DNA of 64,000 nt from positions 1 through 64,000 of the forward strand of contig JAHEZJ010000004.1 in assembly GCA_023251135.1 (NCBI GenBank), given 5' to 3'. Below the pieces are notes generated by a model. It had not been told where the DNA came from, made no database searches, and was given only the letters and a program-made list of their open reading frames with translations. The position numbers and the translations under genes are program-made. Positions 1-7,928 of the stretch are shown one piece after another; within the stretch, counting starts at the first letter, position 1; each line of letters starts with the position of its first letter. This DNA is from Flavobacterium sp. GTDB taxonomy: Bacteria > Bacteroidota > Bacteroidia > Flavobacteriales > Flavobacteriaceae.

Positions 1-414
1 TATCAATATTATGAAAATCCAGGAGCTGGTGCAGAAAGATCAGAAAGTGTGCTGAAAATGCTAAATAAAATTACTGCCGAAGATTTCAAATGCGATACCT
101 TAATAATTAACGCCAATCACAATTATTCGCTTGCCAGATATAATATGTTCGGAAGAACATTGTTTGAAGCAAAAAGTCTCGGAGAAAAAGGCTGGATCAA
201 CATTCTCCTTTCTGATGATCCTAAAAATGATAAATCAAATTTTCAAAAAATGCAATCTGTTCTCGGATCTATAAAACATTCCGGTCCTTATGGCAGAGAA
301 CATCAGGCACGAATGAGTGCATCCGGAAATGCATCAAAATTGGCAATCTTAGCTTTTATTTTCTTTTTAGTGGTTCTTTTTTTAAGAAAACAAATGAAAA
401 AAAACGCTTTCTAA
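1..414 (+). CDS. C-terminal part of an unrecognised protein with a terminal membrane anchor
   Basis: The reading frame is open from the first base of the window, so the 5' end lies outside it; the internal ATG at 49 is not a convincing start because the codons before it (beginning YQYYENPGAG) also look coding. The visible 137 residues are mostly soluble and end in one strongly hydrophobic segment (about 20 residues, rich in I, L, F and V) followed by a basic tail (RKQMKKNAF), which fits a tail-anchored or single-pass inner-membrane protein. I do not recognise the family. The next gene follows 44 bp downstream on the same strand. Confidence 0.6.
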   Translation, partial: YQYYENPGAGAERSESVLKMLNKITAEDFKCDTLIINANHNYSLARYNMFGRTLFEAKSLGEKGWINILLSDDPKNDKSNFQKMQSVLGSIKHSGPYGREHQARMSASGNASKLAILAFIFFLVVLFLRKQMKKNAF

Positions 415-458
415 GGGTCAATATATAATACAAAATTCAACTAACAGATCTGAGCAAT

Positions 459-830
459 ATGAACGTAAAAAATTTAATCCCAAAAGATAAATTTGATTTT
501 GAAACAGTCGAACAACTAAAAAATTACTCATTTGAAGAGATCGAGTCTATTATTCCGGATTTACTTAAATGGTTACAAGATATGAATTGGCCCGTTAGTA
601 GGCCAATTGCAGCGCTTCTGATTCCTTACTGTGAAAAAATTTCTTCTGAAATATTGAAAATTTTACAAAGTCAGGATCAGGTTTGGAAATATTGGATTCT
701 TGATACTTTTGGAGAGATCATTAAAGATCAAATGGTTTTAAATGAAATCGAAAGAATCGCAAAAGATCCGACTAAAGAAGAAATCGACGAAGAAGTTTCT
801 GAAATTGCAAAAAAAATAATCAACAAATAA
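459..830 (+). CDS. DUF5071 family protein
   Basis: This is a 123-residue soluble protein without signal peptide or membrane segment. The pattern in the middle (LLKWLQDMNWPVSRPIA, then a helical stretch ending in a WKYWILDTFG motif) matches the small DUF5071 family, which looks like a HEAT-like helical repeat. No function is known for that family. It is spaced 4 bp from the DinB-like gene that follows, so the two are probably co-transcribed. The start ATG is the only sensible one in the frame. The family call is from memory of the motif. Confidence 0.7.
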   Translation: MNVKNLIPKDKFDFETVEQLKNYSFEEIESIIPDLLKWLQDMNWPVSRPIAALLIPYCEKISSEILKILQSQDQVWKYWILDTFGEIIKDQMVLNEIERIAKDPTKEEIDEEVSEIAKKIINK

Positions 831-834
831 GAAA

Positions 835-1311
835 ATGAACAGACAAGGAGCAGTTGGCGCATTGCTTGATATCTACGAACAGGCAATTTTAGATCTTACC
901 AACGTTATTAAAAATATTCCGGACGATGCTTTGACCATTATCATAGACGAAAAAACAACAAACGAAGATTGCAAATCCATACAAACCATACTGTCACATG
1001 TTGTAAGTTCCGGTTATAGTTATGCCATCAGTATTCATAACCTAAAAGGAAATACTATTCAACGACCTGACAAAATTTTTCATTTGACCATTGCCGAATA
1101 TCTGAAAGATTTAATGAATGTCTTCCTCTTTACCGAAGACATTTTCAAAGAAATTAAAGATGATGAATTAGAACAGTTTGACGATTCACTAAAAATAAAA
1201 ACGGGTTGGGGACAATTGTACGACATTGAACAAATTACGGAACATGCGATTGTACATATTCTTCGACACAAACGACAAATTGAAAAAATAAAATCCAGCA
1301 AATTGAACTAA
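835..1311 (+). CDS. DinB-like four-helix metal-binding protein
   Basis: The 158-residue protein is predicted to be all-helical. It carries a His at residue 55 (LSHVV) and the pattern EHAIVHILRHKRQIEK near the C terminus, placing His137 and His141 four residues apart. This three-His arrangement is the usual metal site of the DinB/YfiT superfamily, whose members include thiol transferases and many proteins of unknown substrate. It lies 4 bp after the DUF5071 gene, suggesting one transcript. The substrate cannot be read from the sequence. A shorter, decayed DinB-type gene lies about 2 kb downstream (3289). Confidence 0.72.
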   Translation: MNRQGAVGALLDIYEQAILDLTNVIKNIPDDALTIIIDEKTTNEDCKSIQTILSHVVSSGYSYAISIHNLKGNTIQRPDKIFHLTIAEYLKDLMNVFLFTEDIFKEIKDDELEQFDDSLKIKTGWGQLYDIEQITEHAIVHILRHKRQIEKIKSSKLN

Positions 1312-1354
1312 AATTTTCTCTAACTTCGCTTACACTAAAAAAATACCTTACAAA

Positions 1355-1738
1355 ATGAAAAACAAGTCAAACCCCGTTGTTTATTTTGAAATTCCGGTAG
1401 CCAACATCGAAAGAGCCATACAATTTTACTCGGCCGTTTTTAGTTTTGAATTTGAGCGGGAGCGTATTCATGATAACGAAATGGCTTTTTTTCCGCTTAC
1501 CGAAGGTAATAATGGTATTTCGGGAGCTTTGGCGCAAGGAGAAATATACAAGCCAACCTTAAACGGAACTCTTGTGTATTTTAATACTGAAGATATTGAA
1601 GAAACGCTGCATCTGGCTGTAAAAAATGGTGCTGAAATCTTATTTCCAATAACCTCAAATGGCGAATTTGGCTGGGTTGCAGAGTTTAAAGACTGCGAAG
1701 GAAACAGAATTGCGTTGCATATGAGGAAAAAAGAATAA
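1355..1738 (+). CDS. VOC family protein (glyoxalase/bleomycin-resistance fold)
   Basis: A 127-residue single-domain protein with the typical VOC beginning (VVYFEIPVANIERAIQFYS) and ending (GWVAEFKDCEGNRIALHMR), where the late Glu/Asp-x-x-Gly-Asn-Arg turn is the usual hallmark. VOC proteins are metal-dependent lyases, isomerases or dioxygenases, or drug-binding proteins; the fold alone does not give the reaction. A TAACTTCG element at 1321-1328 may be its own -7 promoter box. It is separated by 43 bp from the DinB-like gene upstream. Confidence 0.8.
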   Translation: MKNKSNPVVYFEIPVANIERAIQFYSAVFSFEFERERIHDNEMAFFPLTEGNNGISGALAQGEIYKPTLNGTLVYFNTEDIEETLHLAVKNGAEILFPITSNGEFGWVAEFKDCEGNRIALHMRKKE

Positions 1739-1856
1739 TTTAAAATAGAAAACAAATCCAACCCTGTAAAATTACTTTCCTTTAATAAAGACAGTACTAA
1801 CAAAATCAACATTTCATAAAACTTCCTTTCTACAGTTTTATCTAAAAAACATCAAA

Positions 1857-2219
1857 ATGAAAATCCAAATACGAATTCTGCTTTACGCAATCCTTTTCTT
1901 TTTATACCTTACTTCAACTTCACTTTTACTTTCTCTGGGAGAACGATTAAAAACAGATCCGTATATCACGCTCGGATGTGGTTTTGCCGTTTTAAATATC
2001 ATTTATTCCTTTTTGGGATTAAAATGGAAACCTGTGCTGAATGTAGTCTGTTCTATCGTAATTGCAGCATTGTCCTTATACTTAGCGGTTCAGTTTGCCA
2101 ACTTGCATCTGCTTACTAAATACGATCCATACTTAGTTAAAACAGCCATATTCACAAACGGTATTTTGTCAATCCTCTTTTGGGAAATTGTATATCAGGT
2201 GAAAATCAGGAAGACATGA
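1857..2219 (+). CDS. small integral membrane protein, four predicted helices
   Basis: The 120-residue product is almost entirely hydrophobic and can be laid out as four transmembrane helices (about residues 7-27, 37-55, 60-82 and 96-113) joined by short polar loops. I do not recognise the family. Its stop codon overlaps the start of the next gene in an ATGA arrangement, so translation of the two is probably coupled and the products may work together at the membrane. Confidence 0.65.
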   Translation: MKIQIRILLYAILFFLYLTSTSLLLSLGERLKTDPYITLGCGFAVLNIIYSFLGLKWKPVLNVVCSIVIAALSLYLAVQFANLHLLTKYDPYLVKTAIFTNGILSILFWEIVYQVKIRKT

Positions 2220-2647
2220 AAAAAATAATACTTCTATTATTCTTTTCGTTACTTCCATTTTGCTCAAAAAGTAGCAACTTAGATACAATTCCAACTTGGA
2301 AAGTATATTATAATGATTCGTTACTTAAATTTATTAGTGATAATGAAAATAACTCAATCGAAATAAAGAGTAGCAAATATAAACCCGGAGATTATCTCGC
2401 AATTCAGTATTTTGACGATATGCCCTGCACAACCTGCCAATATTCCCTTATAGTTATTGGCGAAGGAAAATTAGAGGTTACCAGAGTTGAATCAAAAGGA
2501 AAAAATAAACTTAATACAATTGATTTAAAAGAACTTATCAATTTCCATTCTAAACATAATCAATCCACATTCATAATTTATTTGTATGGCTTGAATGATA
2601 AAAACAAAAACAACGGAAAGAGATTAGTAACCTTAACAATAGATTAG
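2216..2647 (+). CDS. small exported protein of unknown function, possible lipoprotein
   Basis: The start is placed at the ATG at 2216, overlapping the previous stop (ATGA), because it begins an evident signal peptide (MKKIILLLFFSLLPFCSK); a longer frame beginning at 2180 would put a hydrophilic extension before it. The product is 143 residues. Cys16 follows the hydrophobic core, but the preceding LPF is a poor lipobox, so it could be a lipoprotein or a plain secreted protein. A CxxC-type pair occurs in the mature part (MPCTTCQY) and could bind metal or be redox-active. No family recognised. Confidence 0.62.
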   Translation: MKKIILLLFFSLLPFCSKSSNLDTIPTWKVYYNDSLLKFISDNENNSIEIKSSKYKPGDYLAIQYFDDMPCTTCQYSLIVIGEGKLEVTRVESKGKNKLNTIDLKELINFHSKHNQSTFIIYLYGLNDKNKNNGKRLVTLTID

Positions 2648-2706
2648 CCAAGCTCTAAGTAAAAATAATTCCACAAAAACATCTAGATAATTCACATTCT
2701 TAAAAC

Positions 2707-3261
2707 ATGAAATTTAAACCTTTACTTCTCTCTGTCTTTATTTTTATCTCTTGCAAAAAAGAACCGAAAACCGAAATCACGGCAACTCCAACTAAAGCAA
2801 AAGACAGTGTTCAGGTGTCTAACGAAAAGGAAAATCGCAACAACTCAGATACGATTGTAATTTCGGCCAAACATAAAACGAACAAAATTACCTGTGATTT
2901 GGATGGAGACGGAAAGGATGAAACTGTTGAAATTGTAAGAGGTACAAAAAGCGGCAAAAGCGGTTTTCGAATTGTTTTTGGAAATGGAACCCGCACAGAT
3001 TATTTCGGAATGGGAACCACTATTCTTAATCAGGGTTTTGACGAAATCGACTGGGCCGGAATATTTGAAAAAGCTCCAAAAGGAGAAGTTGTATGGAACA
3101 ATGTAAATGATGAGGGTGAAATCATGGGTGACGAAGAAATAAAAGAAGAAGACAAAATCAAACTGCCAAATGACGGTATCTTTATTCATGCCGAAGAAAG
3201 CTGCGGAGGCGGGATTATTTACCTAAAAGACGGAAAATACAACTGGGTTCAGCAGGAATAA
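2707..3261 (+). CDS. lipoprotein with an acidic Asp-rich calcium-like loop
   Basis: The 184-residue protein begins with a lipoprotein signal (MKFKPLLLSVFIFISCKK, acylated Cys16), followed by a low-complexity Lys/Thr/Asn linker. A DLDGDGKDE stretch at about residues 63-71 resembles the Asp-rich loops of EF-hand or FG-GAP proteins and may bind calcium. The rest is not recognised. It stands alone, 59 bp after the previous gene and just before a decayed gene. The C-terminal region is acidic (EGEIMGDEEIKEEDK). Confidence 0.66.
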   Translation: MKFKPLLLSVFIFISCKKEPKTEITATPTKAKDSVQVSNEKENRNNSDTIVISAKHKTNKITCDLDGDGKDETVEIVRGTKSGKSGFRIVFGNGTRTDYFGMGTTILNQGFDEIDWAGIFEKAPKGEVVWNNVNDEGEIMGDEEIKEEDKIKLPNDGIFIHAEESCGGGIIYLKDGKYNWVQQE

Positions 3262-3288
3262 AATCCTATTTTCTAAAAATATTGAAAG

Positions 3289-3428
3289 ATGAAAAATACT
3301 ATAGAAATTGCCAATCGTTTTAGAGAAACTATTTTAAACGGAACCTGGATTGCCAACACCAATTACAAGATCTGGATTGGAAAATAGCTGCAACTCCCGT
3401 AAAAAAACTCAATACTATCTCACTTTAA
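3289..3428 (+). pseudogene. decayed DinB-type gene, N-terminal part only
   Basis: An ATG at 3289 opens a frame reading MKNTIEIANRFRETILNGTWIANTN, a start typical of small Flavobacterium DinB-like proteins, but it stops after 32 codons. The expected continuation (QLQDLDWKIAATPVKKLNTIS) is present immediately in another frame, so a short deletion has broken the gene. The deletion falls between AATT-containing sequences, as expected for slippage on short direct repeats. The rest of the family domain, including the C-terminal His motif, is missing. Confidence 0.6.
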
Positions 3429-3526
3429 GCCGTGGTTTTTCGGTTTTAGATCTTATCAATTCTTTCTTTGATGAAAACGGCGACACTTACCAATGTCCTT
3501 TTGCTTATTATTTTTTGGAAAATTAG
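3402..3526 (+). pseudogene. C-terminal fragment of an unrecognised gene
   Basis: Right after the broken DinB-type gene a different frame reads about 40 coding-like codons (including LSRGFSVLDLINSFFDENGD and QCPFAYYFLEN) and ends in TAG at 3524-3526. It has no start codon and the composition looks like real protein, so it is probably the tail of another gene fused to the DinB remnant by a deletion. No family recognised; a chance open stretch remains possible. Confidence 0.35.
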
Positions 3527-3552
3527 AAAATAATGAGACCCTAACCATATAT

Positions 3553-3578
3553 TAGACACACTGCTGCGTTTGTGTCTA
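3553..3578. other. perfect 8-bp hairpin of unknown role
   Basis: TAGACACA (3553-3560) and TGTGTCTA (3571-3578) form a perfect 8-bp stem around a 10-base loop. There is no T-run after it, so it is not a standard terminator. It lies in the 220-bp gap after the decayed genes. It may be a remnant of a terminator or part of a small RNA. Confidence 0.3.
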
Positions 3579-3745
3579 CGTTAAAAACGATGCATAATAA
3601 AGTTATTAAACATTCTCGCTGAACATCTGAATCTGTACACGCGCAATAGTATGTGGACGTTTCTGCGATTCCTAAATTTAAATTTCATAAATTTATTATC
3701 CTAAAATTTTAGCAGTTAAAATCTAATATTTTAAAAAAACATCTT

Positions 3746-4141
3746 ATGAAAACTAAAAAAATATGGGCAAATTTAGGCGTAGAAAATTTAGACCGAACAA
3801 CTAAATTCTACAATGATTTAGGTTTTACACCAAACGGTCACAATACAAATGAAGAACTCCGAAGTTTTATTTTTGGTGACGACAATTTCATTATTCATTT
3901 TTTTATAAAAGAACGTTTTAAATGGGCCGTCAACGATGAAATGGCCGACCTTAAACTGGGAAACGAAATTATTTTCTCGCTTTCAGCCGAAAGCAAAGAG
4001 GAAGTAGACCAATGGTTATCTGACGTAAAAAATGCAGGAGGTGTTATTTTTGCTGAACCTCAAAATTATGCCAAAGGCTATTTCTTTGGATTCTCTGATC
4101 CGGATGGTCATAAATTTAATGTGCTGTATTGGCCGGAGTAA
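3746..4141 (+). CDS. VOC family protein (glyoxalase-like)
   Basis: The 131-residue protein starts like the COG3607-type VOC proteins (KKIWANLGVENLDRTTKFYN) and ends with the typical FSDPDGHKFNVLYW segment, where the Asp-x-x-Gly-His-x-x-Asn-Val is the signature of the last strand. These proteins are often annotated as lactoylglutathione lyase but usually lack a demonstrated reaction. It stands alone between the decayed genes and the structured RNA. Only distantly similar to the VOC gene at 1355, so this is not a recent duplication. Confidence 0.8.
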   Translation: MKTKKIWANLGVENLDRTTKFYNDLGFTPNGHNTNEELRSFIFGDDNFIIHFFIKERFKWAVNDEMADLKLGNEIIFSLSAESKEEVDQWLSDVKNAGGVIFAEPQNYAKGYFFGFSDPDGHKFNVLYWPE

Positions 4142-4190
4142 AACATAAAATTCCAATCGATTGTTCTTTATGAAAACTAAACTCTATTAA

Positions 4191-4262
4191 CTAGCCCCGA
4201 TGGAAGCGGTATCCTTTTTTGCCGGGTTTCGGCAAAAAAGATTTAGCGTACAGCGGGACTGA
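4191..4262 (+). ncRNA. flavo-1-like structured RNA
   Basis: The stretch begins TAGCCCCGATGGAAGCGG and ends GCGTACAGCGGGACTG, a pattern that recurs between genes in Flavobacterium genomes and that I associate with the flavo-1 RNA motif. It folds into an outer stem CCCG/CGGG and a long inner hairpin whose 11-bp arm (CTTTTTTGCCG) is fully complementary to CGGCAAAAAAG. The arm with its A/T block could also work as a terminator. The function of flavo-1 is unknown. Orientation follows the remembered consensus. Confidence 0.55.
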
Positions 4263-4334
4263 AGGTTATGATAAAAATTAAAACTTCTGCTTCTTAAATT
4301 AAAATCACAACCTCTAATTTGTCTAAAAAACAGA

Positions 4335-4342
4335 TATCTTTG
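4335..4342 (+). promoter_or_regulatory. -7 promoter element TATCTTTG
   Basis: Exact match to the Bacteroidota -7 consensus TAnnTTTG, 26 bp before the start of the lipoprotein gene at 4369. A TTTG at 4318-4321 is slightly too close to be a standard -33 element. Confidence 0.5.
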
Positions 4343-4368
4343 CTCCTTTAAAATCAATTGTCTTTAGC

Positions 4369-5556
4369 ATGAAAAAAATCACTATACTGTTTTCTATATT
4401 ATTTTTAACACTGTCGTCTTGTGGTGTAAAAACGACTCAATCAATGCTTAGCGATGGAAATTATGACGGAGCGATAGATCGTGCGGTCGAAGCTTTAAGA
4501 ACCAAAAAAGATTCTAAAGGAAAACAAGATTATGTGTATTTACTGGAAGAAGCTTTCGCAAAAGCCAAAGACAGAGACTTGCGTAATTTGGAGTTAATGA
4601 TAAAAGAAGCAAATCCGATAAATGCCGAACGCACTTACAATACCTACATGCAGTTGAACAATCGTCAGGAGAAAATCAGACCGTTATTGCCTCTGCAACT
4701 GTTGAAACAAGGAAGAAGTGCCACATTTCAGTTTGATAATTATACAAATCAGATCATAAGCAGCAAAATTGCATTGTCGAGGTATTTGTATGAAAATGCA
4801 TCTGCCCTTTTAAAATCAAAAAACAAAATGGATTTTAGAAAAGCCTACGATGATTTTTTCTATCTGGAAAGTATTAGTCCAAACTACAAAAACACCAAAA
4901 AACTGATGGACGATGCACAGTTTAAAGGAACTGATTTTGTAGATGTTTATGCTACAAATGAAACCAATATGGTCATTCCGAAACAGCTTCAGGATGACTT
5001 GCTGGATATTAAAACTTACGGACTAAATGATAAATGGACGGTTTATCACAGTTTTAGACAAAAAGGAGTCGTTTATGATTATAGTTTGATTGTGAACTTC
5101 GTACAGATTAATATTTCACCTGAGCAAATCAAAGAAAAAGAATTCATCAAAGAAAGACAGATCAAAGACGGTGTAAAAACACTACTGGACAGCAGAGGAA
5201 GACCGGTTAAAGACAGTCTGGGCAAAGAAGTAAAAGTAGACAATTACAGAACGCTACGTGCAAATGTATACGAATTCAGACAATTTAAATCCTGCCAGGT
5301 TACGGCTAAAGTCGATTATGTCGATGCAAGAACAAATCAGTTAGTTCAATCCTTTCCCGTGAGCAGCGAATTTATTTTTGAGAACGTTTACTCTACTTTT
5401 AAAGGAGACCGAAGTGCCTGTGAAGACAGTTACATCAACTATTTCAATAAACGAGCAGTCCCATTCCCGAACAATGAGCAAATGGTGTTTGATACCGGAG
5501 AAGACCTGAAAGCCAGATTGAAAGACATTATCGTTAGAAATAAATTCAGAAGCTAA
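4369..5556 (+). CDS. TPR-like lipoprotein of unknown function
   Basis: The 395-residue protein starts with a clear lipoprotein signal (MKKITILFSILFLTLSSCGV, Cys18). The following 140 residues are helical with repeat-like pairs (DGNYDGAIDRAVEAL, RTYNTYMQLNNRQEKIRPLLPLQ), resembling tetratricopeptide repeats. The C-terminal half is more beta-like and conserved-looking (YRTLRANVYEFRQFKSCQVTAKVDYVDARTNQ). The type is common in Flavobacteriia and has no known role; outer-membrane periplasmic face is the likely site. Its own promoter element sits 26 bp upstream and a short palindrome follows the stop. Confidence 0.65.
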   Translation: MKKITILFSILFLTLSSCGVKTTQSMLSDGNYDGAIDRAVEALRTKKDSKGKQDYVYLLEEAFAKAKDRDLRNLELMIKEANPINAERTYNTYMQLNNRQEKIRPLLPLQLLKQGRSATFQFDNYTNQIISSKIALSRYLYENASALLKSKNKMDFRKAYDDFFYLESISPNYKNTKKLMDDAQFKGTDFVDVYATNETNMVIPKQLQDDLLDIKTYGLNDKWTVYHSFRQKGVVYDYSLIVNFVQINISPEQIKEKEFIKERQIKDGVKTLLDSRGRPVKDSLGKEVKVDNYRTLRANVYEFRQFKSCQVTAKVDYVDARTNQLVQSFPVSSEFIFENVYSTFKGDRSACEDSYINYFNKRAVPFPNNEQMVFDTGEDLKARLKDIIVRNKFRS

Positions 5557-5562
5557 ACCGAT

Positions 5563-5582
5563 GGCAAATGAATTCATTTGCC
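5563..5582. other. 20-bp perfect palindrome after the lipoprotein gene
   Basis: GGCAAATGAA and TTCATTTGCC are exact reverse complements placed back to back just after the stop at 5556. As RNA it forms an 8-bp stem with an AATT loop. There is no T-run, so it may be an RNA 3' end stabiliser, a protein site or a weak terminator. Confidence 0.35.
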
Positions 5583-5667
5583 GCAGAAATACCTGAAATC
5601 TAATGTTCAGCTATATATAGTGCTTGCCCTGAGTAGTACTTACACTAAAGTATAAATTTGATATCAA

Positions 5668-6264
5668 ATGAAAAAAGTAACAATCCTGTTTTTAGTATCA
5701 TTTTGTTTCACAGGCTGTGTCGCTCAAACGCAGACAGCCAAAACTCCTACCGCAATGACAGAGCAGCAACCTTATCCCAAAGCATTAGTTGATTACGACG
5801 ATTTTAAAAATCTGGTTACCGAAGTCGAAAAGGCGAGAGCAAAACATCTGGTGAGTCTTGATCGCTTTCTTAAAATGAGCCGCGAAGACAATACCATTAT
5901 TCTGGACACACGCTCTGATTTTCGTTACAACCGAAAACACTTAAAAGGGGCTATCCATATTGATTTCACCGACTTTACGCAGGAAAACCTGCATCAGTTA
6001 ATTCCCGATCCCAACACCAGAATATTGATTTACTGCAACAACAATTTTAATGGCGACCCGATAGATTTTGCTTCAAAAATGGCTATGCCTAAAAGTGCCC
6101 CTGAATCTCAGATATTAACCAACAGAAAACCTGTTATGCTGGCTCTGAACATCCCTACACATATTAACCTTTATGGGTACGGCTATAAAAATATCTACGA
6201 ACTCGACGAATTGGTTCATGTAAATGATAAAAGAATAAAATTTGAAGGAACGGAAGTGAAGTAA
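5668..6264 (+). CDS. rhodanese-domain lipoprotein
   Basis: A 198-residue protein with a lipoprotein signal (lipobox FTGC, Cys17) and a rhodanese-like domain over about residues 65-185. Visible rhodanese features are the CH2A-like segment (IILDTRSDFRYNRKHLKGAIHID) shown here only in part by ILDTRSDFRYNRKHLKGA, and the active-site loop YCNNNFNGD with the candidate catalytic Cys123. Rhodaneses transfer sulfane sulfur or bind anions; an envelope-anchored member could act on thiols in the periplasm. A TAAATTTG box at 5653-5660 sits very close to the ATG. No operon partner is evident. Confidence 0.7.
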   Translation: MKKVTILFLVSFCFTGCVAQTQTAKTPTAMTEQQPYPKALVDYDDFKNLVTEVEKARAKHLVSLDRFLKMSREDNTIILDTRSDFRYNRKHLKGAIHIDFTDFTQENLHQLIPDPNTRILIYCNNNFNGDPIDFASKMAMPKSAPESQILTNRKPVMLALNIPTHINLYGYGYKNIYELDELVHVNDKRIKFEGTEVK

Positions 6265-6517
6265 TTATTGATAAAACAAAAATCTGCTAAAAAAATGCTT
6301 CACTTGTCCTAACGTATACATTTACAAACGACAGGACAAATACCACTACTAAATTTCCCTAATAACAAATCGGGAGCTTTACGGCTTTACGTAATGTATT
6401 GCCGATTTCGCACATTACATTTACACTCAAAAAATAATGCTGCTATTTTTTTATTCAAACATTTATCTAACTAACATTCACTAACTAAAACCAATAATAA
6501 TCAACAACCTAATTTTA

Positions 6518-7732
6518 ATGAAAAAACAAGCCTTATTTCTTGTATTAGCTCTTATAATAAGCATTAACAGTTATTCTCAAATAGTTTTCGAACACGGTTA
6601 CATTATTAACCAAAATAATCAAAAAATAGAGTGTCAAATCGAAAATCAAGACTGGAAAAATACTCCTACCAGCTTCAGATACCAACTCCCTGACAATACG
6701 AATATCATTACTGCGGATATAAAAACTGTAAAAGAATTTTCAATTACCGGACAAAGTAAATACATCAGATCTTTAGTTAAAATAGACCGCTCCTCAAAGA
6801 ACATAGAAAGTATGAGTACGGATAAAAATCCTGATCTTAAAGAAGAAACGCTCTTCCTGAAAGTACTTGTTGAAGGAAAAGCATCTCTCTATTCATATAA
6901 CGACGGAAACTTAAGACGTTTCTTCTACAAAATGGACAATACCGAGATAAAACAGTTGATTTACAAAACATATCTAAGCGAAAATTATTCAATTGCCAAA
7001 AACAACTACTTTAGAGAGCAGTTATTTATTGACATGAAATGCGAAAATATCCTTCAAAAAGAATATGAATTTTTAGACTACAACTCCACTAAACTGCTAA
7101 AATTTTTCATCAAGTACAACAAATGCAGTGATACTAATTTTGCCACTTTTGAGCCTAAAGAAAAGAAAGATGTCTTTAATTTAACCTTAAGACCAAGACT
7201 AAATAATAGTTCTTTATCAATAAGCGATCATTTTGACTTTAAGTTTGATTCGAAAACAAATCTTAGTCTGGGTATTGAAGCAGAATTTATTCTCCCTTTT
7301 AATAAAAATAAATGGACAATAATCGCAGAGCCAACTTATCAATACTATAGTGGAGAAAAATCAAAACAAACCTCCAATTTGTCAGGAGGTGAAGTAAACG
7401 CAAAAGTAGATTATAAATCAATAGAACTGCCAATAGGAATTAGGCATTACTTTTTCCTTAATAATAATTCCAACATATTTGTAAATGCTTCTTTGTTGTT
7501 TGATTTTGATTTGAACTCGAAAATAGAACTCACCAGAAAAGACGGTTCGTTAGTAAATAAATTAGATGTTAGTTCCCGTAACACCTTAGTATTTGGAATT
7601 GGTGGAAAATTTCGTGACAGATACAGTATAGAGTTTAGATATTTGGCTGGCAGAAAGATTTTAAGCAATTATCAAACCTGGAGCTCCTCATTTTCAACGA
7701 CATCTATCATACTAGGTTATTCCTTTTTCTAA
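6518..7732 (+). CDS. outer-membrane beta-barrel protein (PorT-like type)
   Basis: The 404-residue protein has a signal peptide ending in YSQ (MKKQALFLVLALIISINSYSQ). Residues 22-200 form a soluble N-terminal region beginning with an FEHGYIINQNNQKIECQIEN segment found in many Flavobacterium envelope proteins; residues 215-404 alternate hydrophobic and polar residues as in an 8-to-10-strand barrel and end in Phe (LGYSFF), the usual C-terminal signal for outer-membrane insertion. Specific function is unknown. It is monocistronic, with a strong terminator 25 bp after the stop. Confidence 0.68.
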   Translation: MKKQALFLVLALIISINSYSQIVFEHGYIINQNNQKIECQIENQDWKNTPTSFRYQLPDNTNIITADIKTVKEFSITGQSKYIRSLVKIDRSSKNIESMSTDKNPDLKEETLFLKVLVEGKASLYSYNDGNLRRFFYKMDNTEIKQLIYKTYLSENYSIAKNNYFREQLFIDMKCENILQKEYEFLDYNSTKLLKFFIKYNKCSDTNFATFEPKEKKDVFNLTLRPRLNNSSLSISDHFDFKFDSKTNLSLGIEAEFILPFNKNKWTIIAEPTYQYYSGEKSKQTSNLSGGEVNAKVDYKSIELPIGIRHYFFLNNNSNIFVNASLLFDFDLNSKIELTRKDGSLVNKLDVSSRNTLVFGIGGKFRDRYSIEFRYLAGRKILSNYQTWSSSFSTTSIILGYSFF

Positions 7733-7757
7733 AAGATTTCAATAGCATTAAACACCT

Positions 7758-7798
7758 AATAAATCCCTTTCATTGCTTGATGAAAGGGATTTATTTTA
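7758..7798 (+). terminator. strong intrinsic terminator
   Basis: A perfect 16-bp inverted repeat (AATAAATCCCTTTCAT and its complement) with a 6-base loop, followed by TTTTAT, ends the barrel gene. Confidence 0.8.
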
Positions 7799-7848
7799 TA
7801 GTCGTTTTTTAACAATGTTTTCCCTTTTATTAAGATTTTAGCATGCTA

Positions 7849-7856
7849 TAAATTTG
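7849..7856 (+). promoter_or_regulatory. -7 promoter element TAAATTTG
   Basis: Exact TAnnTTTG match about 73 bp before the esterase start at 7929. No clear TTG at -33. Confidence 0.45.
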
Positions 7857-7928
7857 TATTTTCGTTCTACATAACTTTCCTGTTTCACGCTGTGACATTT
7901 TACCCTATTACTATTAAATAACACCATA

